Shown here one piece after another: positions 1-8,636 of a stretch of 64,000 bases of DNA (positions are counted from its first letter, which is position 1; each line of letters begins with the position of its first letter). The translations under genes and the position numbers were made by a program. The notes under the pieces are model-generated. The model did no database searches. It was not told where the DNA came from and was given only the letters and a program-made list of their open reading frames with translations. Origin of the DNA: JAZDGX01 sp964482205 (GTDB lineage Bacteria > Eisenbacteria > RBG-16-71-46 > CAIMUX01 > WJJG01); contig CAYZWI010000007.1 of the NCBI GenBank assembly GCA_964482205.1, positions 62,001 through 126,000 on the forward strand, read 5' to 3'.

Positions 1-310
1 GGCGGCCGGTGGCGGTGACCGCTCCGGCGAAACCAATCCACAGCACCAGCACCCGCATCATCGGCTCCACCCAGACGATGCCGGTGTGGAAGAGATTGCG
101 CAGGACGACTTGCAGCATGCCGAGGCCGACCATGCCGAGGATCAGAAGCGCGAGGAAGGTCTGCTCGACCAGCCCGACCGGCCGGCTCCAGGAAGACGCG
201 CCCCAACGGCGGCGCACGAGCCAGCGCAGGAGCGAAGCGGCCGCGATCACGATGAGGGCGACCGCGTAGTAGACGCCCGCCGGAGCGAGCGTGGCGAAGA
301 GGCCGTTCAC
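1..310 (-). CDS. dctQ: TRAP transporter small permease, DctQ family (3' part missing)
   Basis: This is the small membrane subunit of a TRAP uptake system, which works with DctM and the periplasmic binding protein. Reading leftward from a GTG at 310-308, about 103 residues are visible before the window edge. There is one hydrophobic segment near residues 10-28 and a second near 50-68. A stretch reading QVVLRN, then WVEPMMR, then VLWIGFAGAV follows; this is the usual DctQ pattern of an arginine and acidic residue ahead of the third helix. The GTG overlaps the dctP stop as GTGA, so translation is probably coupled. The C-terminal part and any dctM lie outside the window. Family assignment is by pattern recognition. 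Confidence 0.8.
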   Translation of the reverse strand, partial: MNGLFATLAPAGVYYAVALIVIAAASLLRWLVRRRWGASSWSRPVGLVEQTFLALLILGMVGLGMLQVVLRNLFHTGIVWVEPMMRVLVLWIGFAGAVTATGR

Positions 311-1446
311 CGGACCGCGCCTTGTCCGCTGCGCGCCTGGCTGACGACCGCGATCAGCCGGTCGAGAAGCTCCTTGTCGTACAGCTTTCCGGTGAGGGTG
401 TCCCAGACGCGCGTGCCGATCTGCTTGAATTCGGCGACCGCCGAAGGATCGGGCGCGAGCGACTGGATCTTGGCCTCGCCCATGGCCGCGATCGCTTCTT
501 CATTCTGTTTGCGCGTCGCCTGGTTCAGGCGCGAGAAGACATCGGCCGCGATGCGGTTCAGGATTTCCTTCTGGGATTCGTCGAGCTGGTCGTAGGTCTT
601 TCCATCCAGAACGACGGCGCCGTTCGAGAAGGTGAGCGGGAAGTCGACGCGATACTTGAGACGGCTGAACCACTGCAGCGAGAGGCAGGCATAGGGAGTG
701 ACATAGACCGTGTTCACGATCCCCGACTGCAGGCTGATGAGCACATCGGTGATGTCGAGCGGAATAGGCGAGACGCCGATCGCGTCGAGCAGCGCCTCCG
801 CGAGAGGATCGCCCTGCCACAACCACACCTTCTGCGCGCGAAGATCGTCGGCCGTGCGGATGGGCTGCTGGCTGAAGAGATAGACGAAGCCGACTTCGGC
901 CCAACCGAGCAGATGATAGCCGCGGGCGCGCAGGCGCTCCGCGAAGATGGGATCGAGCGCCGCGTGGGCCGCCTCGAGCTCATCGGTGTTGTTGAACATG
1001 AAGGGCAGCTCGAGAATCCGCATCGAGGGCTCGATCTCCCCCATCCCGACGCCCGCGATGCCGCCGCCCTGAAGCTGGCCGCTGCGCATCTTGCGCAGCA
1101 CGTCGAGATCGCTCCCCTGCTGCCCGCCCGGATAGAAGCGAAACCCCACTTCCCCGTTCGTCTCTTCGCGCACGCGGCGATCCAGCTCCTCCATGAGCGT
1201 CATCCAGGTCGAGCCTTGAGGGGCGATCGTCGCGACCTTGAAGAGATGCTTGGGATTCGCCGCGCCGGCCGTGGAGGCGAGCGACAGGGAGACGAAGAGC
1301 GCGAGGAACAGGAGGATGAGCCGGCGGCCTCTCGCCATCCGCGGGATTCGCGCCATCCGCGAGACACGCGGCCTTTGCGCAACCGAGGCCATGCGCGAGC
1401 CGCTCGCCCTTCCCAAGACCGAACGCATGTGCATCACCATCGCCAT
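307..1446 (-). CDS. dctP: TRAP transporter substrate-binding protein, DctP/TatP family
   Basis: This is the periplasmic solute receptor of the TRAP system, expected to bind a small organic anion and hand it to DctQM. A hydrophobic signal segment (RLILLFLALFVSLSLA, ending in an A-G-A-A site) is followed by KVATIAPQGSTWM and a full DctP fold of about 320 residues, including the conserved R-x-x-E-L-P-F-M-F-N stretch. The ATG at 1446 is chosen because AAGGTGG lies 5 nt upstream. It leaves an unusually long n-region of about 46 residues, so an internal ATG at 1338 or 1356, close to the signal peptide, is a real alternative. The tatT gene upstream marks this as a TatT/TatP-type system. The ligand cannot be read from the sequence. 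Confidence 0.9.
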   Translation of the reverse strand: MAMVMHMRSVLGRASGSRMASVAQRPRVSRMARIPRMARGRRLILLFLALFVSLSLASTAGAANPKHLFKVATIAPQGSTWMTLMEELDRRVREETNGEVGFRFYPGGQQGSDLDVLRKMRSGQLQGGGIAGVGMGEIEPSMRILELPFMFNNTDELEAAHAALDPIFAERLRARGYHLLGWAEVGFVYLFSQQPIRTADDLRAQKVWLWQGDPLAEALLDAIGVSPIPLDITDVLISLQSGIVNTVYVTPYACLSLQWFSRLKYRVDFPLTFSNGAVVLDGKTYDQLDESQKEILNRIAADVFSRLNQATRKQNEEAIAAMGEAKIQSLAPDPSAVAEFKQIGTRVWDTLTGKLYDKELLDRLIAVVSQARSGQGAVR

Positions 1447-1475
1447 GTTCACCACCTTCCCGCCGGCCGCGTGTG

Positions 1476-1498
1476 CCCCGGCCGGCCGGCCGCCGGGG
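1476..1498. other. GC-only hairpin between tatT and dctP
   Basis: CCCCGG at 1476-1481 pairs with CCGGGG at 1493-1498 around a run of CCGG units. It lies in the roughly 85-nt spacer between the tatT stop and the dctP start. No T-run follows, so it may be an mRNA-stability or attenuation element rather than a terminator. In sequence of this GC content it may also be incidental. Confidence 0.3.
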
Positions 1499-1530
1499 AA
1501 GTCGGCCGGCGGCGGTTTGTGCAGATCTCG

Positions 1531-2439
1531 CTAGAACAACTCGTCCTGACGGCGCAAGAGAGCCTCGGCCTGCTTGTGCGCAAGCCGGTTGATGAAGCGG
1601 ATCTCAGGGATGACATCCGGCGGCGTCGCCAGCACTTCGTTCAACGCGTTCACAAATTTCTCTTTGTCCTGCCCGGCCACCGCTCGATGGCGGGCGTAGA
1701 GCACACGATGCAACAGAAAGCCACGCCCTCCGATCTCCATCGCTCGTTGGAAGTACCGGTCGGATTCCTGAAGGTTCCCCCCGAGCCCTTGGGGAATCGT
1801 GGCGAACATGATGCCCTTGACCGCATATGGCATGCCGTAGAAGTAGTCGCCCTGAAGCGCGATCGCCGCATCCAGGAGAACATCGACGAAGGGCAGTCCG
1901 AGCATCTCGCGCGGCTGGTCCTGATGCGCGAGCACATGTTGGCCGAGACACGCGCCGGTCCACAGAAGGAGCGGCGCGAGCTCGCGCGGCTTGCGTTCGT
2001 CCAACTCCGCGCGCATACGATCGGGCCCCGCGTCCCACGCCTCAGCGAACCACTTCTTGCGCATCAGGAAGCGCAAGCCGACATCCTTGCCTTCGGCATA
2101 CAGCGCGGCCGCCCATTCTTGATCCTCGTCCTGGGCGAACATCATCGCGTAGGAGGCATAGAGCTGCACCGTCGTCGTGTGGATGTCGAGGTGATCCGGA
2201 TCGGAGCGGCACATCCCGCGCAGGAGCAGAAGCTGGCCGGGCAGGCCTTCCTGCACGGTGCGGACATCACCCGAAGCGAACGACTCTCCCATGGAAGCGT
2301 CGATCAGAGGCGCGGTCATCCCGGCCACCAGGCGCTGGCGCGAGCAGCCCGATCCTCCCAAGACCAGCAGAGCTGCCAGGCAGACGAGCGCCGCGAGCCT
2401 GCGGGCCGCCGCACGGCCCTGTGCGAATTCTCCCCGCAT
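1531..2439 (-). CDS. tatT: TRAP-associated lipoprotein, TatT family
   Basis: Predicted outer-periplasmic lipoprotein of 302 residues. An N-terminal hydrophobic segment (LAALVCLAALLVL) ends in GGSGC, a weak lipobox. The rest is helical with TPR-like spacing. Stretches such as QLYASYAMMFAQDED, GLRFLMRKKWFAEAW, PYAVKGIMFATIPQGLGGN and HRVLYARHRAVAGQDKEKF match the TatT (TRAP T-component) family as remembered from Treponema Tp0956. In that family TatT trimers bind the DctP-type protein TatP and are proposed to deliver hydrophobic ligands. Direct linkage to dctP and dctQ on the same strand supports the call. The ATG at 2439 has only a poorly spaced GAGG upstream. Confidence 0.82.
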   Translation of the reverse strand: MRGEFAQGRAAARRLAALVCLAALLVLGGSGCSRQRLVAGMTAPLIDASMGESFASGDVRTVQEGLPGQLLLLRGMCRSDPDHLDIHTTTVQLYASYAMMFAQDEDQEWAAALYAEGKDVGLRFLMRKKWFAEAWDAGPDRMRAELDERKPRELAPLLLWTGACLGQHVLAHQDQPREMLGLPFVDVLLDAAIALQGDYFYGMPYAVKGIMFATIPQGLGGNLQESDRYFQRAMEIGGRGFLLHRVLYARHRAVAGQDKEKFVNALNEVLATPPDVIPEIRFINRLAHKQAEALLRRQDELF

Positions 2440-2720
2440 CGCATCCTCGGTTGACGAAAGCCGACGAGCCCGGACGAGCCGTCGAACGCTATCGCGGGCA
2501 CCCTTGCGCTTCGGGCCCGCGAGCGGCCGCCGGATCCCGCGAGAACGCCCCGGGATTCGGGCAGCAGGGCACTCTACGGGAGCGGAGAGCCCAAGTCAAA
2601 GCGTGAAGGGCATCAGACCCTTGGGTTCCGCGGCGCCTGCTCTGGAAGCACCCGGAAGTCCTCCTAACCTGCCACCGGGAACCTTGCTACGCCCTTTATT
2701 GTGAGCTACTCCTTGGCGGC

Positions 2721-2749
2721 TTGACGGGGAGGAACTTCTTTTCTAGGAT
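2721..2749 (+). promoter_or_regulatory. Sigma-70-like promoter for the ABC/Gld-like operon
   Basis: TTGACG at 2721-2726 and TAGGAT at 2744-2749 are separated by exactly 17 nt. They lie about 70 nt upstream of the ABC ATPase start, in a locally AT-richer patch of the 377-nt divergent gap 2440-2816. The rest of that gap shows no gene. No equally good promoter was seen for the divergent tatT gene. Confidence 0.55.
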
Positions 2750-2816
2750 GCCTCGCATTCTCGATGTAACCAGTTGTCCCCGTTCGAATTGAAGCACTGT
2801 CTGACGAGGTGTTTCC

Positions 2817-3803
2817 ATGATCGAGGTACGCAATCTCTCCAAGTTTTTCGGAGCGACGGTCGCGCTTTCGGATGTCACTTTCGATGTTGCGAGCGGAGAA
2901 GTGCTCGGCTTACTCGGGCCCAACGGCGCGGGCAAGACGACGGCCATGCGCATCATCACCTGCTACATCCCGCAGGACGGGGGCACGGTGCGCGTCGGCG
3001 GTCTCGACACTGTGACCGACAGCGTCGAAGTCCGGCGCAAGATCGGGTACCTGCCCGAGAGCGCTCCACTCTACCAGGACATGGGCATCGTCGCGTACCT
3101 CGAGTTCATCGGCCGCATCCGCGGACTCACGAACGCGCGCCTGCGTTCGCGCATCGACGAGATGATCCAGGTGTGCGGGCTGCGCAAGATGGCCCATCGC
3201 ACGATCGGCACGCTGTCGAAGGGTTATCGCCAGCGCGTGGGCCTGGCCCAGACCCTGATTCACGACCCCGATGTCCTCATTCTCGACGAACCCACCACCG
3301 GCCTCGATCCCAACCAGATCGTCGAGATCCGGGACTTGATCCGCAGCATCGGCAAGCAGAAGACGATCGTGCTCAGCACGCACATCCTGCCCGAAGTCGA
3401 AGCGACCTGTTCGCGCGTGCTGATCATCAACGAAGGGAAACTGGTGGCGAGCGGCGCCCCCGGGGAACTCGCCGCGCAATCGCAAGGGGAAGCCAAAGTC
3501 TTTCTCACGGTGCGCGGCACTCCCGAGATGATCGAACCGGTTCTGCGCCGGAGCGGGTTCGCCACCGACCTGCGCCTGCTGGAGGCCCCCGCGGGCAAGG
3601 TCCGCTACGCGATCGGCAGCGTCGAGGACGAGCCGGAAGAGCGGCTGTACGCGCTCGCGGTGGCGAACGGCTGGACGGTGAGCGAGCTGATGCGCGAGTC
3701 GATGAGCCTCGAGCAGGTCTTCACTCACTTGACGACGCGCGAAGCGGCCGCGGCGCGCGAAGCGGAGCCGGCCCAGGTTTCGGAGCCGTCGCCGGTGTCG
3801 TAG
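2817..3803 (+). CDS. ABC transporter ATP-binding protein, GldA/NosF-like
   Basis: Cytoplasmic ATPase subunit of an ABC-2 exporter. Walker A GPNGAGKTT is near residues 38-46, the signature LSKGYRQRVGLAQ near 134-146, and Walker B with D-loop ILDEPTTGLDPNQ near 155-167. An extra domain of about 100 residues follows the ATPase core and ends in a low-complexity A/E tail, as in the CcmA/NosF/GldA group. The start is fixed by GAGGTG 5 nt upstream. The following genes (permease, GldG-like, DUF4340) form the cluster known from gliding-motility GldAFG and related systems in many non-gliding bacteria. The substrate is unknown. Confidence 0.92.
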   Translation: MIEVRNLSKFFGATVALSDVTFDVASGEVLGLLGPNGAGKTTAMRIITCYIPQDGGTVRVGGLDTVTDSVEVRRKIGYLPESAPLYQDMGIVAYLEFIGRIRGLTNARLRSRIDEMIQVCGLRKMAHRTIGTLSKGYRQRVGLAQTLIHDPDVLILDEPTTGLDPNQIVEIRDLIRSIGKQKTIVLSTHILPEVEATCSRVLIINEGKLVASGAPGELAAQSQGEAKVFLTVRGTPEMIEPVLRRSGFATDLRLLEAPAGKVRYAIGSVEDEPEERLYALAVANGWTVSELMRESMSLEQVFTHLTTREAAAAREAEPAQVSEPSPVS

Positions 3804-3881
3804 GCGCCGCGGGATGCGCGCCGCGGGGGGCGCGAGGGGTTTGGGGCCGCCAGGCGGCCCTCGGACGAAGAGGTGCGCGGG

Positions 3882-4604
3882 ATGAACAATGTGCGGACGA
3901 TTGCGGCGAGGGAGTTTCAGAGCTACTTCAGCTCGACCATCGCCTACATCTTCATGGTCGTGTTCCTGGTGCTGACATCGCTGCTCTTCTTCGAGCTGCA
4001 GAAGTTCTTCGTGATCGGCCAGGCGACCCTGCGCGATTTCTTCGGGCTCGTGCCGATCGTCTTCCTCTTCTTCGTGCCCGCCATCTCCATGCGCATGTGG
4101 GCCGAAGAGCGCAAACTCGGCACCCTCGAGATCCTGATGACCCTGCCGGTCAAGGACTGGGAGGTGGTCATCGGGAAGTTCGTGGCCGCCTTCCTCTTCC
4201 TCGCCATCACGATCGCCTTCACCCTGCCCCTGCCGATCATGGTCTCCTGGCTCGGGAATCCCGACACCGGCGCGATCGTGGGCGGCTACCTGGGCCTGAT
4301 CCTGCTCGGGGCGACCTATCTCGCGATCGGGCTCTGGATCTCGAGCCTGACCGAGAACCAGATCGTCGCCTTCATTCTCGCCGCGGTCGTCTGCCTGTTC
4401 CTCTTCATCATCGGCGTCGACATCTTCCTCACCGCGCTGCCGAAGTGGATCGTGCCCTTCTTCAAGGGCATCGCGCTCGGCAGCCGGTTCAATTCCATCG
4501 AGCGCGGAGTCATCGATGTGCGCGATCTGGTCTATTACCTGTCGATGATCGGATTCTTCCTGTTCCTGAATGTGCGCTCGGTCGAAGCGCGGCGCGGCGC
4601 CTGA
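3882..4604 (+). CDS. ABC-2 type permease, GldF-like
   Basis: Integral membrane subunit of 240 residues that should pair with the ATPase upstream. About six hydrophobic segments are visible, for example IAYIFMVVFLVLTSLLFF, FFGLVPIVFLFFVPAI, FLFLAITIAFTL, IVAFILAAVVCLFLFII and LVYYLSMIGFFLFL. The cytoplasmic motif MRMWAEERKLGTLEILMTLP is typical of this ABC-2 subfamily. The ATG at 3882 is preferred over an in-frame GTG at 3873 because AGAGGTG precedes it and MNNVRTIAAREFQSYF is the usual N-terminus. Unlike most neighbours it does not overlap the upstream gene; a 78-nt GC-rich spacer separates them. Confidence 0.9.
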   Translation: MNNVRTIAAREFQSYFSSTIAYIFMVVFLVLTSLLFFELQKFFVIGQATLRDFFGLVPIVFLFFVPAISMRMWAEERKLGTLEILMTLPVKDWEVVIGKFVAAFLFLAITIAFTLPLPIMVSWLGNPDTGAIVGGYLGLILLGATYLAIGLWISSLTENQIVAFILAAVVCLFLFIIGVDIFLTALPKWIVPFFKGIALGSRFNSIERGVIDVRDLVYYLSMIGFFLFLNVRSVEARRGA

Positions 4605-4655
4605 CGCCAGGCGCGGGATCGCCCTCGAAGAACGGGCCAGAAGGAGAACGGAACG

Positions 4656-6443
4656 ATGCCAGCAGCCCCTGACAAGAGCCGCCGCTCGGCGAAGACGATC
4701 GTGGCGGTCGCCCTGGTCGCCGCCATCCTGGTGCTGCTCAATGTGATTCTCGCGGGCATGCCCATGCGGCTCGATCTGACGGAAGGCAAGGAGTTCACGA
4801 TCTCGCGCGCCACCCGGGATGTGCTCGGCGATTTGCGCGACCTCGTCACCGTCACCGTCTACATGTCTTCCGACCTTCCGCCGCAGCTCTCCACGCTTCG
4901 CCGCCAGGTGAGCGATCTGCTGGACGAGTACCGCAATTACGGCAAGGGGCGGGTGCAGATCGACTTCGTCGATCCCGCCAAGAATCCCGAGATTGAAGCG
5001 CGCCTGCGCACGCTCGGCATTCCCCAGATCACCGCCCAGACCGTCGAGCAGGATCAGCTCCAGGTGGTGAACATCTATCTCGGATTGCAGGTCAGCTATC
5101 TCGATCGCCAGGAAGTCATCCCCGTCGTTCAGGACACCTACACGCTCGAGTACGATCTCACCTCGGCGATTCTCAAGGTCAGCCGCGAAGAGAGTTTCGT
5201 GGTCGGGTTGCTGGCCGGGCCGACCGTTCACGATCCGGCCACGCAACTGACCGGACTACGCAGCCTGCTGGAGAGGCAATTCGAGGTCCAGGTCGTCAAT
5301 GTGGGCGCGGGCGACGAGGCGGTTTCCGAGGAAGTCGATCTGCTCCTCGTGGCAGGCCCTTCGCAAGTCCCGGATGCCGTCAAGTACCAGATCGATCAGT
5401 TCATCATGCGCGGCGGGCGGGTGATCTTTCTGGTCGACCCGGTGCGCCTGCCCGAGGGAGGCGGGCTGCAGGCCTTTCCGCTCGAGTCGGGGATCGAGGA
5501 CCTGCTCGCCCATTACGGCGTGCGCGTGCAGAACGCGCTCGTCGTCGACCGGGCCCTGAATGCGCCGGCGAGCTTCAGCAGCGGATTCCTGCGCTACACG
5601 CTCCCCTATCCCTACTGGCCGAAGGCGGTGCCCGATCTGCTCAACTCCGAGAATCCCGTGACCAGCCGGCTCGAGTCGCTCGTGCTTCCCTGGGCGGCGC
5701 CGATCGAAGTCGACGTGCCCGTCGGCCCGGGCGATCCGCTGTCGAGAATCGAGAAGCTGACCAAGGCCGACCGGCAGGCGCGCGAAGAGATGGCCCAGAA
5801 GCTCGGCGTCGACTTGCCTCCCGACCCGTCGGTCGCGCAGGAGCCTCTCGCGCAGGCGGCCGCGGACGGCAGCGACGCGGTGACCGCGAGTGTGCTCGCG
5901 CGCACCTCGCCGCGCGCGTGGTCGGTGAGCGGGCGCTACGATTTGAATCCGCAACAGGACTTCGTGCCCGGCAAGGCCTCCGCGCAAATTCTCGCCGTCG
6001 CGCTCTCGGGAAAATTCCACAGCTTCTACGAAAACCATCCCGTGCCCGGCGTCGGCGGCGGCGAAATGCCCGAGGCCGGGACGGGCGCCGTGCCGCCCTC
6101 GCGCGCACTTCCCGCGCCGGCGCTCGAAAGCCCCGACACGCGGATCATCGTCGTCGGCAACGCGCTCTTCGCCACGGACAGCTTTCTCGGCCAGTTTCCC
6201 GAGAACTCGCTCTTCCTGCAGAACTCGATCGACTGGCTGACTCTGGGAGATCGCCTGATCAGCATTCGTTCGCGGGGCGCGACCGACCGGCCGCTCAAGC
6301 CGCTCTCGGAAGGAGCGAAGTCCACCGTGAAGCTGCTCGTGATTCTCGGAGCTCCGTTGCTCGTGATCGGCTTCGGACTCGTGCGCATGTCGCTCAAGCG
6401 GCGAACCACCGGCGCGCTCGAAGTCGCGATGCGGGAGGCGTGA
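4656..6443 (+). CDS. GldG-like ABC transporter auxiliary protein
   Basis: Membrane-anchored extracytoplasmic subunit of 595 residues. It has an N-terminal helix (IVAVALVAAILVLLNVILAG) followed by RLDLTEGKEFTISRATRDVL, the hallmark of the GldG/ABC_transp_aux family. A large soluble region carries the family pattern with DDLTSA-type and FLVDPVRLP-like segments. A C-terminal helix lies near residues 558-578, followed by a short basic tail. AAGGAG precedes the ATG by a good spacing. In the known system GldG assists the GldA/GldF pair; whether this one serves motility, secretion or envelope maintenance is not shown. Residues near 475-500 are a G/P-rich linker. Confidence 0.88.
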   Translation: MPAAPDKSRRSAKTIVAVALVAAILVLLNVILAGMPMRLDLTEGKEFTISRATRDVLGDLRDLVTVTVYMSSDLPPQLSTLRRQVSDLLDEYRNYGKGRVQIDFVDPAKNPEIEARLRTLGIPQITAQTVEQDQLQVVNIYLGLQVSYLDRQEVIPVVQDTYTLEYDLTSAILKVSREESFVVGLLAGPTVHDPATQLTGLRSLLERQFEVQVVNVGAGDEAVSEEVDLLLVAGPSQVPDAVKYQIDQFIMRGGRVIFLVDPVRLPEGGGLQAFPLESGIEDLLAHYGVRVQNALVVDRALNAPASFSSGFLRYTLPYPYWPKAVPDLLNSENPVTSRLESLVLPWAAPIEVDVPVGPGDPLSRIEKLTKADRQAREEMAQKLGVDLPPDPSVAQEPLAQAAADGSDAVTASVLARTSPRAWSVSGRYDLNPQQDFVPGKASAQILAVALSGKFHSFYENHPVPGVGGGEMPEAGTGAVPPSRALPAPALESPDTRIIVVGNALFATDSFLGQFPENSLFLQNSIDWLTLGDRLISIRSRGATDRPLKPLSEGAKSTVKLLVILGAPLLVIGFGLVRMSLKRRTTGALEVAMREA

Positions 6444-6582
6444 GCGCGCGTCCGCGAGCCGGCTACGCAAATGAGCGGGCGATCCGCATCAGCAAGCCAT
6501 GTGGAATGAGCAAGCCATACGCGACAGACAAGCGGTGCGCTTTCCGGCAAGGGAGAAGTCTCGTCCAGGAGGTCTCAAGCCG

Positions 6583-7518
6583 ATGAAGGACCGAACGATC
6601 CTCATCCTCGCCATCGTCGCCGTCGGGCTCGTCGGGCTGGCGCTCTTGACGCGGCGTGTGGAGCATTCGCGCGAACAGATCAAGTCCGGAATGATCTTCC
6701 CCGAAGCCCGGGCGGAGAAGGTGGCCGCCATCGAGATGATCGCCCAGCAGGACACCGTGCGTCTGCGGCGCGAGATGGGCCGCTGGCTGGTGGCTACCGA
6801 AGGCGACGAGCCCGCCGACACCGCCGCGGTGCGAGGCCTGCTGGAGAAGCTCTCCTCGTTCGATCGCAAGTACCGCGTCTCCAACAATCCGGCGATGCAG
6901 GCGACCTTCGAAGTGGACGACGCCTCGGGCATGGAGGCGCGCCTCCTGGACGCCCAGGGAAAGACCCTGGCCGACTTCCGCCTGGGCAAGAACGGGCCCG
7001 ATTTTCGCAGCCAGTATGTCCGCCCCGCGGCCTCTTCGGAGGTCTACCTGATTCCCGAGTACCTGCGCGGCAGCTTCGATGTGAATCGCGCCACCTGGCG
7101 TGAGCGCACGATCTTCGCCTTCGATCCCGTCCGCGTGCAGCGAGTCTTCATCCAAGGCGGGAAGGAATCGTTCCAGATCGACAAGACGCCCGCCGGCGAA
7201 TTCGTCTTCGCGGGCCCCGACAGCGTGCGCGCGAAGAGCAACCTCGTGCAGGCGATCGCGCGAACGCTCTCGACGCTGCGCGCGGACGACTTCCCCGACT
7301 CCGTCCTGACCGCGCAACAGGCCGGACTCGCTCCCCCGCGCCAACGCGTGCGGGTGGATATGGAAGACGGCGGCAGCCACGAGCTGCGCATCGGGCGGGA
7401 GACCTCGGGATCGCGCGTCTTTGTGGCCCGGGATCAGGACGAGACGCTCATGCTGCTGAGCGCGGGACGCGTGAGCGCGCTCATTCGCGACGCGGCGACC
7501 CTGCGCGAGGAATCGTAG
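6583..7518 (+). CDS. DUF4340 domain membrane-anchored protein
   Basis: Last gene of the ABC/Gld-like operon, 311 residues. There is one N-terminal helix (ILILAIVAVGLVGLALL) and then a soluble periplasmic region with two copies of a beta-rich unit. Motifs include RLRREMGRWLVA, LEKLSSFDRKYRVSNN, YLIPEYLRGSFDVNRATWRERTI and RVFVARDQDETLMLLSAGRV. DUF4340 proteins regularly follow gldG-like genes, which supports the call; the molecular role is unknown. The ATG at 6583 is set by AGGAGGT at 6567-6573. Upstream in-frame ATGs beginning at 6499 lie in a 139-nt spacer without a ribosome-binding site. Confidence 0.85.
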   Translation: MKDRTILILAIVAVGLVGLALLTRRVEHSREQIKSGMIFPEARAEKVAAIEMIAQQDTVRLRREMGRWLVATEGDEPADTAAVRGLLEKLSSFDRKYRVSNNPAMQATFEVDDASGMEARLLDAQGKTLADFRLGKNGPDFRSQYVRPAASSEVYLIPEYLRGSFDVNRATWRERTIFAFDPVRVQRVFIQGGKESFQIDKTPAGEFVFAGPDSVRAKSNLVQAIARTLSTLRADDFPDSVLTAQQAGLAPPRQRVRVDMEDGGSHELRIGRETSGSRVFVARDQDETLMLLSAGRVSALIRDAATLREES

Positions 7519-7519
7519 C

Positions 7520-8521
7520 CTACGGAACGGTCACCTCTCGTTCTTCGTCGAGCTTGACCCGCGTTCCGTGCGCGACCCGCAGCAGGCGCCGCATCACCGC
7601 TTCCAGCGCGCGCGCGGAAACGGGGCGGCCGAGAATCGAGATCACGCTGCGGGGAATCGCGTGCGGAGAGGCGTGCGCGATCCACTCCCGGTCGCCGGTC
7701 ACGAGAACGACCGGCAGCGGCTGCCCGCGGTTCTCGATCCATCCCCAGAGGGCGCTCCCCTCGTCGGTCCTCAGCGTGAAATCCTCGCAGACGAGCATGC
7801 CCGGAGGCCGGAAGCGGATGCTCTCCAACGCCTCTCGCTCGCCTTCGGCGGCGCGCGCCTGTAAACCCCGCGCGCCGAAGTACCGCGCGAGGTAACTCGC
7901 CTCGGCGCGCTTCTCCATCAAGATGAGCGCGCCTTCGTCGCGAGCGCTCACGGGCAGGAGGCGCTCCTCGCCGAACGAGGCGGCCATCCGTTCGGCAAGC
8001 ACCGTGGCTCCCGACGGCGCGGACACGAGTTCGATGTCGAGTCCCAGGCTCTCGATTTGCGGCGCGTACTTCGCGGGACGGTCGGTCAGGGCCCAGAAGG
8101 GCGGCGGCGAGAGCGCGACGAAGGAATGACCGAGCAACTGATACGCGGCGAGGGTCTCGAGATCGATGAGCGAGGGGCCATGGCCCGTGAGCGTGCAAGC
8201 CACGGCGCGAGGGAATTCGCGATCGACCGAAGCGATCGCTTCCGGCAGCGAAGCGGCCCAAACGGAGCGCAGCCCTCGCTCGCCCAACGCGCGGGTGAGC
8301 CGGCGGGCCGTGCGAAAATCGCTCGTCCAGACCAGAATGGAGCCCCGCCCGGCGACGCTGGCCAAGGTCTCCGTTCCTTCTTCTGCGCTCCCTGCCTCTC
8401 CTGTGCCCGCTCGGGAAAACGGGCGCAGGACGAGGGAGAATAGCCGAAGGGCGGGGCGGCGCAATGGTCCTTTTCTTGTGGATCGAAGATTCGGTCTGGC
8501 CTGGCGGTAAGAGCGAACCAT
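7520..8521 (-). CDS. Tandem pseudo-receiver domain protein
   Basis: Not a recognised named family. Two CheY-like alpha/beta units are visible. The first is near residues 61-135 (SILVWTSDFRTARRLTRAL, then REFPRAVACTL). The second is near 197-320 (ALILMEKRAEASYLARYF, RPPGMLVCEDF, PLPVVLVTGD, SVISILGRPVSARALEAVMR). Neither has the receiver acid pair. The phospho-acceptor position reads Thr110 in the first and Glu246 in the second, and the usual KP is RP. It could be a constitutive or phosphorylation-independent signalling scaffold. The N-terminal 55 residues are basic and may not be translated; the true start is uncertain. It converges with the DUF4340 gene across one base. Confidence 0.6.
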   Translation of the reverse strand: MVRSYRQARPNLRSTRKGPLRRPALRLFSLVLRPFSRAGTGEAGSAEEGTETLASVAGRGSILVWTSDFRTARRLTRALGERGLRSVWAASLPEAIASVDREFPRAVACTLTGHGPSLIDLETLAAYQLLGHSFVALSPPPFWALTDRPAKYAPQIESLGLDIELVSAPSGATVLAERMAASFGEERLLPVSARDEGALILMEKRAEASYLARYFGARGLQARAAEGEREALESIRFRPPGMLVCEDFTLRTDEGSALWGWIENRGQPLPVVLVTGDREWIAHASPHAIPRSVISILGRPVSARALEAVMRRLLRVAHGTRVKLDEEREVTVP

Positions 8522-8636
8522 TCATTGGCTTCGGCTGGTTTTTGCGGGTCTTGCCGACCGCGAGGGCAGAATCCTGGCAATGGACTGCCTTGAATCAGGT
8601 TGCATCCGTGCAGGCCGAATCATCGACCCACAAGGG

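Noticed and set aside
2910..5246. Long minus-strand open frame opposite the ABC ATPase, permease and GldG-like genes
   Set aside because: The translation is D/E/R/H-rich with no motif, while the plus strand carries Walker motifs and membrane helices in three genes.
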